The notes: generated by a model not told the origin, from the letters alone. 64,000 bases of DNA from Nostoc sp. NIES-3756 (GCF_001548375.1 NZ_AP017295.1:4188501-4252500); one strand, 5' to 3'; shown: positions 51,748 to 62,005, counted from the first letter of the stretch. A program made the numbers and translations.

Positions 51748-53580
51748 TTATATCAACCTATACAAAGGATTATCAACAGCAACATAAACAGACTGCGTAG
51801 CCACAGAACCCACAAGCTCATCCATATTATGAAAACGAGTAAGCAGATTAGCCTTGCAAAGTAGTTGAGGTAGAGAAACTAAGTTTTCAATCAAAGAATG
51901 TTCTGAATACTTGCTGATAATATTGCGTAGTTCCTCAAGCAGTAATTCCTCATCTACTAGGCCAGCCACACCAAAAGCATTAATCAACCCGAACAAGTTG
52001 TTAAAAAATAAATAATAAGTCAGCCGTTCATCAATCACATCATCATCACAAATTGTCTCACTTTTTTGACTAATTCCCGGCAGAATATTATCTAACAATT
52101 CATGACAAGAACGACGATAGTAATATCCTTGATTATCCCGATAGAATAATTTTTCAGGATAACCATCATTTAATTGCAAAACAGTATTTTGTTGATGTGC
52201 TTCCAACCCTATACCGTAGGTAAAATATAACCAGAGAATTGGTTCTAGATAAATTTGTAAGTAACGTTTAAACCAATCTAAACTTACTGCATTGGTGGAA
52301 CGTTTTTCTTGTTGTGCTAGTTGGTGAATAATACTTGCTAACCGTGAACCATCACCTGAAATTGAATCCTGACACAAAGCTACTAAACAAGTCGCATCTG
52401 TATGTGGATTTTGTAAGAATGGGTTGTCTCTAAGAATTGTCGAGAAGCTATCAACAGCAACACCATCAATTTGTAAAGTGATATAGGCGGGGTCGGTAAT
52501 AATTTGAAAGTCAGGAAAATCCTGGTATAGCCTTAAACCGATTTCACCTGCTAGGATTTGATGTACTTCTAAACTCCGTTCTAATTCTTTATATAAATTT
52601 GTGCGAACAGAGTTAGTAATTTTCACATTCAGAGACAACTTTAACATAAATGCTGCTTCTGGATGATAGACGGTACGGATGGAAGATGTAGGTTGATAAG
52701 CTCTTCCAATCAAACCTAAATCTTGTATAGTTCCTTGTTGAATTAATTTTTGAATTTGTGACTGCTGAAGTAAATAATTTGCTTGCCAGGGATGGATCGG
52801 TAACAATGAATAATCATCTTCACCGCAGTAATCAAGCTTGAACTGATTATCAACACAAGAGTCAGCAATTAGTTGTGATTTAATTAAGCTTGTTGCTGTT
52901 TGTGATAGTTGCGAACCTTCTAACACAAGCGACTGATGAACCCGAAAGTAATGTAGGGAAAAACTACCTTTTGCTTCTGGGGAATAAATTGATAATTCAT
53001 GGTCAGCAAAACCTTGGCGACTTTTGGGTGTGGGATGTAAATGATGCCCGAAAATTAAGGCTTGTTCTGATGTAATAAAGTCACTCTTAAAAGCATACAA
53101 TTTTTCCGTATCTTGTCGCCTATTATGCACAAAGTTTTCGATGTAATTGCAGCTTTGGATAACTCGCAAAATTAGTTCATCTTGATGGCTATTACTACCA
53201 CTTGCTAAAGCTAATTCTTTCGTGATTAAGGTGGCTAAGGTAACATAATCTAACTCTAGTAAATTACCTGTATTTGGTTGGTAATAAATAGGGAAAGCAA
53301 ATAAATGTCTACCTGTAGGCGAGTAATATCGTAAACCAATTAATAGCCTTAGATGCAGATGTTTTAACTGACAACAGATAAGCGAGTTTGTGTTTGTACG
53401 TTGACAGACTTCTAAAATATCTCTGTCTTGTGTAGCGGTGGTAATGATTTCGCCTGTGTTGGTTTCCCGGAGGTAGCAATTCAAAAAGCTGTGGATGGTT
53501 GCTTGTTCTGCTATTTGTTTGTCAGTGCGATGTTGCGCCAGAACCGTTGTTGTGGGTTTGGCAATTGTGTATGGTGTCAT
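51748..53580 (-). CDS. NIS siderophore synthetase, IucA/IucC family (RhbC-like, first condensation)
   Basis: A 610-residue NIS synthetase, paralogous to the one at 46754-48565. It contains FGHHLHPTPKSRQGF (substrate/ATP-binding His-rich loop), LLPIHPWQANYLL, SSIRTVYHPEAAFMLKLSLNVKITNSVR and, in the C-terminal half, GIGLEAHQQNTVLQL. It should couple citrate to the first hydroxamate arm. It is the third gene of the operon after the diaminobutyrate aminotransferase and decarboxylase, a position equal to RhbC. Two synthetases in one locus fit a citrate-dihydroxamate such as schizokinen. Confidence 0.88.
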   Translation of the reverse strand: MTPYTIAKPTTTVLAQHRTDKQIAEQATIHSFLNCYLRETNTGEIITTATQDRDILEVCQRTNTNSLICCQLKHLHLRLLIGLRYYSPTGRHLFAFPIYYQPNTGNLLELDYVTLATLITKELALASGSNSHQDELILRVIQSCNYIENFVHNRRQDTEKLYAFKSDFITSEQALIFGHHLHPTPKSRQGFADHELSIYSPEAKGSFSLHYFRVHQSLVLEGSQLSQTATSLIKSQLIADSCVDNQFKLDYCGEDDYSLLPIHPWQANYLLQQSQIQKLIQQGTIQDLGLIGRAYQPTSSIRTVYHPEAAFMLKLSLNVKITNSVRTNLYKELERSLEVHQILAGEIGLRLYQDFPDFQIITDPAYITLQIDGVAVDSFSTILRDNPFLQNPHTDATCLVALCQDSISGDGSRLASIIHQLAQQEKRSTNAVSLDWFKRYLQIYLEPILWLYFTYGIGLEAHQQNTVLQLNDGYPEKLFYRDNQGYYYRRSCHELLDNILPGISQKSETICDDDVIDERLTYYLFFNNLFGLINAFGVAGLVDEELLLEELRNIISKYSEHSLIENLVSLPQLLCKANLLTRFHNMDELVGSVATQSVYVAVDNPLYRLI

Positions 53581-53716
53581 ATCTGGTGTATCGTTTGAGT
53601 GAAACTTATTTGACTTTGGGAGTGAGGGGAGTTTTTCGCTCTCCCTCTCTCCTATTTTTTTGGAAAGTTGAGATGGTTAATATTTTTAAATGCAGAGGAG
53701 CGTGGAGACTTTTACT

Positions 53717-55237
53717 CTATACCTTTGTTGGCGTTTCTAGGTGAAATGAATATTTTTCTCCAATTGTTGTAATGGCGTTGAGAACTTCTTGAATATCCAC
53801 GATCGCAGTCCGGGGATTAAGTAGGGTAAATTTTAGGTAGGTGAGTTGACCAATTTTGGTCTGTGCAATAACTGCAATCCCTTGTTGTAGTAAGCTCATC
53901 CGGATATGGCTATTGATTTGATTTGCCCAAGTTGTACTATCTAGATGTGCTGGTGTTTGTTGGGGTACATAGCGAAAAACTACAGCGTTAATGGTGGGGT
54001 TGTTTGCCAATTCCAACACAGGGTTAGCGTTGATTAAACTGGCGGTTTCCTTGGCTAGTTCAATCGTGGTATCAATCATCTGTGCAAATTGTTTTCTCCC
54101 TAGAGTGCGGAGAGAAACAAACAGTTTGAGCGCATCAAATCGCTTAGTAGTCTGCACTGATTTGGTGACTAAATCGGGAATACTGGCGGTTTCGTTGGTT
54201 TCGGGGTTGAGATAGTCGGCGTGTAGCTTGATTAAATCAAAGTTTTGACGCTGTTTGACGAGGAAAGCACCGCAACTGATTGGCTGGTAAAACAGTTTAT
54301 GGAAATCTACTGTAATTGAGTCAGCCAAGGCAATACCATCTAGTTTATCTCGATGGCGATCGCTCATCACCAACGCGCCACCAAAAGCCGCATCCACATG
54401 TAGCCACAACCCATATTTTGCAGCACAGGCGGCTAATTCTGGTAATGGGTCAATACTACCAAAATCTGTAGTCCCGACGGTAGCAACTAGAGCAATGGGT
54501 AATAAATCTTGGCTTTGTAATTCTGCTAACTTCCGTTCCACCGCCGTAGGACATAGGCGGAAATCAGAGTCAGTTTCTACCATCACCACCGCTTGCTGTC
54601 CTAAACCTAACAAGGAAGCAGCTTGGCTAATAGTGAAATGCGCCGCTTGAGAACAGAGGATACGAAAACGCTTGGCTTGTGGCGGTAATCCTTGCTGTTG
54701 GATAGACCAGTTTAACTGATGATGTGCATAAGCATCTCGCGCCAGCAGCAACCCCATAAAATTCGATTGCGTGCCACCACTGGTAAATATACCATCACTA
54801 TCAGTATTATAACCGAAACTTGCACACAACCAATCTACTACCTGCTGTTCCAACACAGTTGCAGCCGGACTTTGATCCCAAGAATCCAAAGATTGATTAG
54901 TCCCACTAATCAACACCTCAGCCGCTAAAGCTGGTAATAACGGCGGACAATGCAGGTGAGCAATACAAGTAGGATGAGTCACCACCACCGAATGCTTGAT
55001 GATATTCTCCCCCACCTCTGCCAAAACCTGATGCAAATCCACACCATCTTCAGGACAGATAGAAATCTCTGCAATAGTTCTAGCTAATTCCTGGGGACTT
55101 CTACCACTATAAGGCTTTCCTTGAGTTGCAAAACAATCTATCAACAACTCTACAGAAGTTGCGATCGCCTCTCGAAACAACCCCTCATCCTCAACAAAAC
55201 ATTCAGCAAATTTGCTTCTTTGTGAGATAACAACCAT
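53717..55237 (-). CDS. ddc: L-2,4-diaminobutyrate decarboxylase
   Basis: A 506-residue PLP-dependent group II decarboxylase. The PLP Lys lies in SITVDFHKLFYQP, preceded by LHVDAAFGGALVMS with the PLP-contacting Asp; FTSGGTQSNFMGLL is the cofactor-phosphate region. It turns 2,4-diaminobutyrate into 1,3-diaminopropane, the siderophore backbone amine. Its start ATG (55237) overlaps the upstream stop as TGATG; the longer frame uses TTG at 55240. Tight coupling with the aminotransferase supports the assignment over glutamate or aromatic decarboxylase. Confidence 0.92.
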   Translation of the reverse strand: MVVISQRSKFAECFVEDEGLFREAIATSVELLIDCFATQGKPYSGRSPQELARTIAEISICPEDGVDLHQVLAEVGENIIKHSVVVTHPTCIAHLHCPPLLPALAAEVLISGTNQSLDSWDQSPAATVLEQQVVDWLCASFGYNTDSDGIFTSGGTQSNFMGLLLARDAYAHHQLNWSIQQQGLPPQAKRFRILCSQAAHFTISQAASLLGLGQQAVVMVETDSDFRLCPTAVERKLAELQSQDLLPIALVATVGTTDFGSIDPLPELAACAAKYGLWLHVDAAFGGALVMSDRHRDKLDGIALADSITVDFHKLFYQPISCGAFLVKQRQNFDLIKLHADYLNPETNETASIPDLVTKSVQTTKRFDALKLFVSLRTLGRKQFAQMIDTTIELAKETASLINANPVLELANNPTINAVVFRYVPQQTPAHLDSTTWANQINSHIRMSLLQQGIAVIAQTKIGQLTYLKFTLLNPRTAIVDIQEVLNAITTIGEKYSFHLETPTKV

Positions 55238-56718
55238 CAACCCACCTGCGATAAAACCGATAAAACCTGCTTCTCCGCCGCCTGTACCGCCGCCGCGAAA
55301 ATCTCACTAATACTATCAATCTGCGCCGCAGTCACAATTAAAGGCGGTAGAAAGCGTACCACTGTACCAAACCTACCCCCCAATTCCACAATCAAACCCC
55401 GCCGCAAACACTCAGCTTGGATACAACTAGCTAACTGGGGAAGTGCTGGATACTTCCCACGCCGATCAGCAGGTGCTTGGGGATTAATAATTTCCACACC
55501 CACCATCAAACCGCGTCCCCGCACCTCGCCAATACAGTAAGTTTCGCATTGAATTTGGTGCAGATGCTTCAACAAGCGATCGCCCATTGCGGCTGCATGT
55601 TCAGTCAGGGAATTTGCCAAAATGTACTGTATAGTCGCCGTTCCCGCCGCCATCGCCATTTGATTACCCCGGAATGTCCCTGCATGAGCGCCTGGACTCC
55701 ATTTATCGAGTTCTTTGTTATACAAAACTACCGATAAAGGTAAACTACCACCAATAGCCTTGGAAAGTAATAAGACATCCGGCACAATCCCCGAATGCTC
55801 GAAGGCGTAGAGTTTCCCAGTCCTACCTAACCCTGTTTGAATCTCATCGACAATTAAGGGAATTTGGCGATCGCGTGTTATCCGGCGTATCTCCCGCAAC
55901 CAATCATCAGGCGCAGGAATTACCCCACCTTCCCCTTGCACCACCTCCAATATCATCGCCGCCGGGGTAACAATCCCACTTTCGGGATCATCCAAAATCG
56001 ACTCTATATAACGGCTACTGGTGAGGTGTCCTGCTTCTCCACCCAAACCAAAGGGACAACGATAATGATAGGGATAAGGCAAAAAGTGGACATCTGCCAT
56101 TAACCCTGTCACAGCTTGTTTAGGATTGAGATTACCAGTTAAACTCAACGCGCCGTTTGTCATTCCATGATATCCGCCATGAAAGGACAACACACTCCGC
56201 CTACCCGTGGCAGTTTTCACCAATTTTATCGCCGCTTCTACCGCATCCGCTCCCGAAGGGCCGCAAAATTGAATCTTGGCATTTTGGGCAAATTCCGCAG
56301 GTAAACTGGCAAAAATTTCTTCCACAAACCTATCTTTAACTGGAGTAGTTAAATCTAGAGTATGCAAGGGTAAACCCGTATCCAGCACCTTTCGCATCGC
56401 TTCTATCACCACTGGGTGATTGTGTCCTAACGCTAAAGTACCTGCACCCGCTAGACAATCAAAATATACATTGCCGTCTGCATCTTTGATATAAATCCCC
56501 TGAGCCTCGCTAATTGCAATCCGAATCCGTCGCGGATAGCTTCTGGCGTTAGACTCGCGTGCTTGCTGGCGCTCTAAATAGTAACTTGATGCTGGGCCAG
56601 GTACAGAAAGTATACGATTACCAGGGGAATCAGACTCTACACTATCCTGCGATGGACATATCTGCGACAACAAGAAAGAGTGGCCTTCAGTATGTACGCC
56701 ATTGTGATTGAGTTGCAT
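55237..56718 (-). CDS. dat: Diaminobutyrate-2-oxoglutarate transaminase
   Basis: A 493-residue class III aminotransferase. PLP-binding features are CGPSGADAVEAAIKLVKTATGR, SFHGGYHGMTNGALSLTG, the acidic LIVDEIQTGLGRTGK, and the Lys in LLSKAIGGSLPLSVVLY. It makes L-2,4-diaminobutyrate from aspartate semialdehyde and glutamate. It is the first gene of the siderophore operon. It starts at ATG 56718, 47 bp downstream of a candidate Fur-type operator (56766-56780). A ~45-residue N-terminal extension precedes the aminotransferase fold. Ectoine-type EctB is the nearest alternative, but operon context decides. Confidence 0.92.
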   Translation of the reverse strand: MQLNHNGVHTEGHSFLLSQICPSQDSVESDSPGNRILSVPGPASSYYLERQQARESNARSYPRRIRIAISEAQGIYIKDADGNVYFDCLAGAGTLALGHNHPVVIEAMRKVLDTGLPLHTLDLTTPVKDRFVEEIFASLPAEFAQNAKIQFCGPSGADAVEAAIKLVKTATGRRSVLSFHGGYHGMTNGALSLTGNLNPKQAVTGLMADVHFLPYPYHYRCPFGLGGEAGHLTSSRYIESILDDPESGIVTPAAMILEVVQGEGGVIPAPDDWLREIRRITRDRQIPLIVDEIQTGLGRTGKLYAFEHSGIVPDVLLLSKAIGGSLPLSVVLYNKELDKWSPGAHAGTFRGNQMAMAAGTATIQYILANSLTEHAAAMGDRLLKHLHQIQCETYCIGEVRGRGLMVGVEIINPQAPADRRGKYPALPQLASCIQAECLRRGLIVELGGRFGTVVRFLPPLIVTAAQIDSISEIFAAAVQAAEKQVLSVLSQVG

Positions 56719-57236
56719 TGTGAAAATCCTCTAGGCTTTGAGCCGATAAGCCGAAATAAAATATTTGAGAATTATTTGCATTTAATTTCTACATGATGAG
56801 CATCATAAATGAAACCTAATGCAAAAGTCTACTAATAACTTGATGAAAAATTGAGAAATTTTCTATCCATTAAGTTTTCTTATCTAAAGTTTACTGCCTC
56901 ATCACTCAAATCAAACTTGTAAACGAAACGCGCTTGTAAATATATACATGCGTTGTTAATAATAAAGATATGCAATAATTTTTTGACAAAAGATAGAACA
57001 AGACTAAAATCCTTGAATTATTTGTCTAGTAAGGTTTCTCAGCTTTTATCCTGTTTCTATGTAGCCACCAATTTATAGCTTCTTGCCAAAATAAAGCAAT
57101 AAACTACTTGTGTAACTACGAGAATAGATATATTTTTATAGAATCAAGAACTATTGCGAATGCAAATCAATAATAATCTGCGGTGGATAGTGTCACTAGG
57201 CATCATCCATGCGCAACTTTTAGGTGTGAAGTGAAC
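56719..57236. other. Divergent promoter region of siderophore operon and receptor
   Basis: 518 bp between dat (leftward) and the TonB receptor (rightward), very AT-rich. It contains the Fur-type candidate at 56766-56780, an ATGATG/CATCAT palindrome nearby (about 56793-56806), and a weaker Fur-like site TGCGAATGCAAATCA at 57155-57169 before the receptor. Confidence 0.55.
56766..56780. promoter_or_regulatory. Candidate Fur box for the siderophore operon
   Basis: TGAGAATTATTTGCA matches the 7-1-7 Fur pattern (TGATAAT-N-ATTATCA) at 11 of 14 positions, 47 bp before the dat start. Iron repression of this kind of locus is well established; this particular site is inferred by eye. Confidence 0.45.
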
Positions 57237-59819
57237 ATGAAACTCAGCAAAATCCTCTTTCTTCTGTTACTTACTGGCTCTGTTTGGTCATTAATCAATT
57301 ACCCTGCCAAAAGTCAGGAAGCATCTGCAACACAGCCAAATAAACGATTGCTGACACAATCACCAGCACCTAACACTGAGACGTTGATTCAAGTAACTGG
57401 CGTGAGGGTTGTTCCTACAGCACAAGGTGTAGAGGTAATATTAGACACTACCGCCGCCGAAAAGTTGCAGCTATCAACACAAAATCAAGAGAATACCTTA
57501 ATTGCTGATATCACTAACGCTCAACTCAATTTGTCTGGCGGAAATACATTCAGCCAAGACAACCCAGCTACAGGTGTTAAGAGTGTCACCGTTGTCAATC
57601 AAAACGACAATACAATCCGAGTAACAGTAACGGGAGAAAAAAGCCTTCCTAAATATGAGTTATTTGATAGTGATACGGGTTTAATTTTAGGGTTCACCAC
57701 GACCGAAGTAGCTACAGAACCACCCACACCACCAGCACCTCAAACCCCAGCAGAAGCAGAAGAACCTATTGAAATAGTAGTGACAGCAACACGTACAGAA
57801 ACACCACTACAAAATGTTCCCCGTTCCATCACCATAATTGACCGCGAACAAATAGATCAACAAACTAGCACTTCCCGCAACCTGATAGAAACTCTAGGTA
57901 AAACCGTTCCTGGGTTAGCACCGCCAGCACAAAGTTCAAGTAATTTTGGTCTAACTCTACGCGGAAGGAACCCCCAAGTCTTAATAGATGGCGTTCCCCA
58001 ATCAACTACACGCAACGCGTCGCGGGATTTGCGCACCATTGACTCGGCGGCGATTGAGCGAATAGAAGTAGTACGCGGCCCTAGTGCAATTTATGGTGAT
58101 GGTGCAACTGGGGGTGTAATTAACATCATCACACGCCGACCCACTGAAGAAAAATTGACTTCGCGGACAGAGGTTGGTGTGAGTGCAGCTTTAGGTGAAC
58201 TGCAAGAGGAAAGTTTTAGTACCAACTTGCAACATTTCCTCTCAGCTAAACAGGGAAATGTTGACTTTACCTTTAACTTTGCCCTGGCGAAAACTGGGGG
58301 ATTCTTTGATGCAGATGGCGATCGCATTCCCTCTGATCCTAACGCCCAAGGTGGCTTTTCCGATGCTTCTAGTATCAACTTATTTGGTAAGTTCGGTATT
58401 GATATAGATACAAATCAACGTCTCCAACTTACCCTAAACCACTTCGACGAAAAGCAAGATCCAGATGTTGCTAGTGATCCCACAGTCAATACTATCCCAG
58501 GCAGACAAAAAGCGCGTGCTTTGGAGGGGTTGCGTTTGGATGAAGAACCAGGAAATCAGAACACATTCATCAACTTACAATACAACCACGACAGCCTATT
58601 CAACAGTAAAGTACAAGCCCAGGTATATTACCGAGATTACTTCACACGCTTCTTTCCCTTCGACGCGCGTACCTTTGCGGCTTTGGGTAACGAAATTATT
58701 CAATCAAGAGTCGAATCAGAAAAGTATGGCGGACGCTTGCAGATTGAAACACCCTTATTTAACCAAGGTGCAGCCAAACTACTGTGGGGTGTAGATTACT
58801 CCAACGAAAACACATCCCAACCCGTATCTGTATTTGATCAAGCTGCGTTTGTCTCTAGTGGGGGGTTAGTATTTCGCAAAAGTGGCGATCGCTCATGGAC
58901 TCCACCCTTAGAATCGAGGAGTTTGGGAATATTTGCTCAACTGAATTGGGAAATAAGTGATCGCTTCGTGTTAAATGGTGGTGTCCGCTACGAAAATGCA
59001 GATGTCAGCGTCGATGATTTCACTACCCTAGCCAATCCCAACGTGATTATTCCCGGTGGTGATTTGAACTTTAACGCCACCTTATTCAACGTGGGTGCAA
59101 TATACGCCATCAATCCCCAACTAAGTGTATTTGCTAACTTTGCTCAAGGCTTTTCATTAGCAGATATAGGTTTAGCACTGCGTAACGCCCGTCCAGGGTT
59201 TTCTGTAGAATCCCTCAATCCTGAACCTCAAAAAGTAGACAACTATGAAATCGGGATACGCGGACAATGGGATTCTGTGCAAGCATCCCTCTCAGCCTTT
59301 TATAATGAGTCAGATTTAGGTACAACCTTCACCGCACCAGGAACCGTAATTCGCGCCCCCGAAAGAATTTATGGTTTAGAAGCCGCCATAGATGTACAAC
59401 CCAGTCCTAAATGGCAAGTTGGCAGCACATTTACACTTATTGGTGGGGAAATTGACAGCAATAACGATAGCGAATACGAACCTTTAGATGGGTTTAGGAT
59501 TCCACCATTGAAAATTACAGCTTATGTAGAGAATGAAACCTTACCCGGTTGGCGAAACCGTCTACAAGCTTTATTTTCCGGTAATAGAGAAGTCTTCTCA
59601 ACCAATACCACCGCCTTTGGTAGAAGACCTGTAGAAAGTTACTTCACGCTAGACTACATTAGCAGCCTCAAAATAGGCTCAGGAACATTGCAAGTAGGGA
59701 TAGAAAACCTATTTAATACTGAATACTTCCCCGTCGTTTCACAATTGCAAGCCAACGATAGCGCCTACGCAGCCGCTAGGGGGAGGACTTTGAGTATTAA
59801 GTATTCTATTGATTGGTGA
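57237..59819 (+). CDS. schT: TonB-dependent siderophore receptor with AMIN domain (SchT-like)
   Basis: An 860-residue outer-membrane receptor. A signal peptide (KILFLLLLTGSVWSL) is followed by an AMIN-type domain (~45-150; VTGVRVVPTAQGVEVILDT), typical of cyanobacterial TonB receptors. Next come a Pro-rich stretch, the TonB box EPIEIVVTATRTE, a plug (VPRSITIIDREQI, EVVRGPSAIYGDGATGGVINIITRRP) and a 22-strand barrel ending NLFNTEYFPVVSQLQAN...RTLSIKYSIDW with terminal aromatic Trp. It takes up the ferric siderophore made by the divergent operon; position matches SchT of Anabaena. The start was moved to ATG 57237, because the GTG at 57183 adds residues before the signal peptide. Confidence 0.92.
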   Translation: MKLSKILFLLLLTGSVWSLINYPAKSQEASATQPNKRLLTQSPAPNTETLIQVTGVRVVPTAQGVEVILDTTAAEKLQLSTQNQENTLIADITNAQLNLSGGNTFSQDNPATGVKSVTVVNQNDNTIRVTVTGEKSLPKYELFDSDTGLILGFTTTEVATEPPTPPAPQTPAEAEEPIEIVVTATRTETPLQNVPRSITIIDREQIDQQTSTSRNLIETLGKTVPGLAPPAQSSSNFGLTLRGRNPQVLIDGVPQSTTRNASRDLRTIDSAAIERIEVVRGPSAIYGDGATGGVINIITRRPTEEKLTSRTEVGVSAALGELQEESFSTNLQHFLSAKQGNVDFTFNFALAKTGGFFDADGDRIPSDPNAQGGFSDASSINLFGKFGIDIDTNQRLQLTLNHFDEKQDPDVASDPTVNTIPGRQKARALEGLRLDEEPGNQNTFINLQYNHDSLFNSKVQAQVYYRDYFTRFFPFDARTFAALGNEIIQSRVESEKYGGRLQIETPLFNQGAAKLLWGVDYSNENTSQPVSVFDQAAFVSSGGLVFRKSGDRSWTPPLESRSLGIFAQLNWEISDRFVLNGGVRYENADVSVDDFTTLANPNVIIPGGDLNFNATLFNVGAIYAINPQLSVFANFAQGFSLADIGLALRNARPGFSVESLNPEPQKVDNYEIGIRGQWDSVQASLSAFYNESDLGTTFTAPGTVIRAPERIYGLEAAIDVQPSPKWQVGSTFTLIGGEIDSNNDSEYEPLDGFRIPPLKITAYVENETLPGWRNRLQALFSGNREVFSTNTTAFGRRPVESYFTLDYISSLKIGSGTLQVGIENLFNTEYFPVVSQLQANDSAYAAARGRTLSIKYSIDW

Positions 59820-59905
59820 AGCGTTGGAGGGATGAGGGAGATGAGGGAGAAACTTTTAATATCTCTCCCCCCACTCCCCCATCTTCCCCCACTCCCCACT
59901 CCCTT

Positions 59906-60856
59906 TTATACAGGTTTCCTAGCAATAATCGTCCGATGGCGGGGGTCGCTAGGGACTGTGATTGGTGGCATGAAACCTACTTGTTGTAGCGCGGCTTCAA
60001 TATTAAAACTGTAGTAATCATCACTCCACGGCTCAGTGCTTTTCATGAGGGTGTAGAGGACGGGGGGGAGATTTTGGATGACAGGCGATCGCGGGTTATT
60101 ATCAACTATGGCAATATAACCACCAGGACGTAATAACCTCTTGGCCTCGGCAAAAATTTCCTTGCTAACGTAGCCTGGTAGTTCATGGGTAACAAACTGG
60201 AGAGTTACCAAATCAAAAGATTGATCTGGTAAACCAGTATTTTCTGCCCTACCATGAATCCACTCGGATATTTCACTATTAACATCCCTAGTCCTAGCCA
60301 CCGCCAGCATATAAGGCGACAAATCTAAACCCACAGTACGGACTGGATATCTTTCTTGGCGTTGATAGTAACGATGTAGCGCTAAGGTAGAGACACCAAC
60401 CGAACAGCCAATATCTAAAATATCTCTGACTTGCTTAGGGCCATAAGTCTCTAAAGCATCATGAAAAGTACCACGTAACCTAGCATGGGCGGCTTCCCAA
60501 GTCAGATTTTCTTGCGGCCATACCCGTAACGCCATCGCATAAGTAGCCGACTCAGTTTCAAAAGCTGCATCCCAGCACAAATTACCTTCTGAGTACGCAT
60601 GGAAGGGGACTTTGTAGTAGTCGGGATAGATAACATGAGGGTTAGTCACCGCCTCCAGCATTTTTTTCGCGGGTGATGCTTGGAGTGCTTCATAGTTCTT
60701 ACGCCAGGGGACACCGTTTTTCTCAGCCGTTTTGATGAGAACCTTTCTGGCTTGCTGTTTCATCACCCCGTAAATGGGTTTAGTTTGAATTAACAAATTC
60801 ACGAAATTGGAGAGTAAACTTTCACCAGCCCAGTCTGGCTTGTTCTTGTTGTTCAT
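59906..60856 (-). CDS. Class I SAM-dependent methyltransferase
   Basis: A 316-residue protein. Residues ~140-260 form a Rossmann methyltransferase: motif I ILDIGCSVGVSTLALH, the acidic VGLDLSPYMLAVAR (motif II), SFDLVTLQFVTHEL (motif IV) and AKRLLRPGGYIAIVDNNP (motif V/VI). The N-terminal ~110 residues are helical and Trp/Tyr-containing, and similar proteins in cyanobacteria are annotated only as methyltransferases. The gene ends in a repeat-bearing spacer convergent with the TonB receptor. The substrate is unknown; nothing links it to the siderophore. Confidence 0.85.
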   Translation of the reverse strand: MNNKNKPDWAGESLLSNFVNLLIQTKPIYGVMKQQARKVLIKTAEKNGVPWRKNYEALQASPAKKMLEAVTNPHVIYPDYYKVPFHAYSEGNLCWDAAFETESATYAMALRVWPQENLTWEAAHARLRGTFHDALETYGPKQVRDILDIGCSVGVSTLALHRYYQRQERYPVRTVGLDLSPYMLAVARTRDVNSEISEWIHGRAENTGLPDQSFDLVTLQFVTHELPGYVSKEIFAEAKRLLRPGGYIAIVDNNPRSPVIQNLPPVLYTLMKSTEPWSDDYYSFNIEAALQQVGFMPPITVPSDPRHRTIIARKPV

Positions 60857-61006
60857 CCGTTTGAATATAATGAGGCGATAACTGCAATTACCTTTATTGT
60901 AGATTTGTAATGGCTTGCAGTATATTACAGAGTTCTAAAAAATTTCATTTGTATCGCCGAGCTGTAGTTGACAGTTGACAATTAACAGTCAACCGTCAAC
61001 AAACCC

Positions 61007-61321
61007 TTAACTCTTGTTCACTTCTCGCGCCATATTCATGTAATAGTCGTCAATTTTTTTGGAATTAGGACGACGACGGGGAGTAACAGAAGTTTGAGGC
61101 GTAGCATTTTGAACATTAGAAACAGGCTCTTGGGGCAAAGCTTTTTTGGTACTTTGTGCCTCATCTGTTCCCAAAAAATAATCAGGCTGAGTAAAACCAA
61201 ACAACTTGGCAAAAAAGCCAAATATATTACTGACAAAACTAAACAAACCTTTGAATAAAAGCCCAAACAAGCCTTCCAACCTAATGAACAAGTTCCGAAG
61301 AATTTGAGTCAAACGAAACAT
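61007..61321 (-). CDS. Small cyanobacterial protein with N-terminal hydrophobic helix
   Basis: A 104-residue protein. Residues ~4-48 form Phe/Leu-rich amphipathic or membrane segments (LEGLFGLLFKGLFSFVSNIFGFFAKLFGF). The rest is polar with a basic patch (PRRRPNSKKIDDYYMNM) near the end. I do not recognise a named family. The hydrophobic N-terminus with aromatic residues suggests membrane association, perhaps thylakoid. ATG at 61321 with no strong ribosome-binding site. Its neighbours give no functional hint. Confidence 0.65.
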   Translation of the reverse strand: MFRLTQILRNLFIRLEGLFGLLFKGLFSFVSNIFGFFAKLFGFTQPDYFLGTDEAQSTKKALPQEPVSNVQNATPQTSVTPRRRPNSKKIDDYYMNMAREVNKS

Positions 61322-61705
61322 AGCAACACCCTCTATGATTGCCTATTCCTATTCTGACGTAATCTTCTGATGATATGTGGTACTAATTCGTAATTCGTAT
61401 AAAATTTTGTTTTAGGTTGGTTTTAGGATTTTATTTTGTCTCTTACGCAAGGCTATCTACCCAATCTAGTGTGATTTTGCTAACATTATTGAGCCAACAT
61501 TCACGGTAATTGGTAATTGGTAATCATCGAATAAAATTACCTATTAGCCATTACCTATTACCAACATCCAGGATATGATAAGTGTTCAAGCGAACATGGT
61601 ATTATTGCAGAGATTGCTAAATTAACCAATATTCCCTTTAATAGAGTTTAATAAAGGAGGTTCAACACAAGAATAGCCAATAGTCAGTTCTAATAGTTGA
61701 GTTAA
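61322..61705. other. Gap with short repeats
   Basis: Between two small genes transcribed away from each other. Contains two heptamer units at 61386-61399 and a GGTAATTGGTAAT / ATTACCTATTACC inverted pair near 61507-61562. An AAAGGAGG-like sequence near 61655 is too far from the ATG at 61706 to be its ribosome-binding site. Confidence 0.45.
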
Positions 61706-62005
61706 ATGAGTAAATTTCCCATTGACCTTGATTTTAGCCATGTAGACTTATCCTCCTTGGAAACTGAGGAAGATGTTCGCCTTGAGGCCAAAAAATTACT
61801 ACCTGCTGCACTTGTCTTGCTTGGTGAAGCTGTAGCGCTGCAAACCTGGGAAGAACTACAAAAGAATTTTTCTGGCAAATCTTCCCAAGCTGAGAAACGA
61901 AAATTTATTCAACAAACAGGAAAAAACTACCAACGTTCCGCTAGTAACCGAGAAAAACAAGAACTCGAAGATCATATAGTCGAACAGCTACGCCAACTGT
62001 TGTAG
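61706..62005 (+). CDS. Small conserved hypothetical protein
   Basis: A 99-residue, mostly helical, soluble protein without recognised family. Residues 1-40 (KFPIDLDFSHVDLSSLETEEDVRLEAKKLLPAALVLLG) and a basic helical C-terminus suggest a protein-protein interaction module. Its 3' end overlaps by 18 bp the convergent PAP/fibrillin gene, an arrangement that leaves no room for a terminator. The ATG lies 20 bp after a stop. No function can be assigned. Confidence 0.65.
   Translation: MSKFPIDLDFSHVDLSSLETEEDVRLEAKKLLPAALVLLGEAVALQTWEELQKNFSGKSSQAEKRKFIQQTGKNYQRSASNREKQELEDHIVEQLRQLL

Noticed and set aside
57183..57236. GTG start giving an 18-residue longer TonB receptor
   Set aside because: The signal peptide begins at the ATG at 57237; the extra residues would precede it and match nothing.
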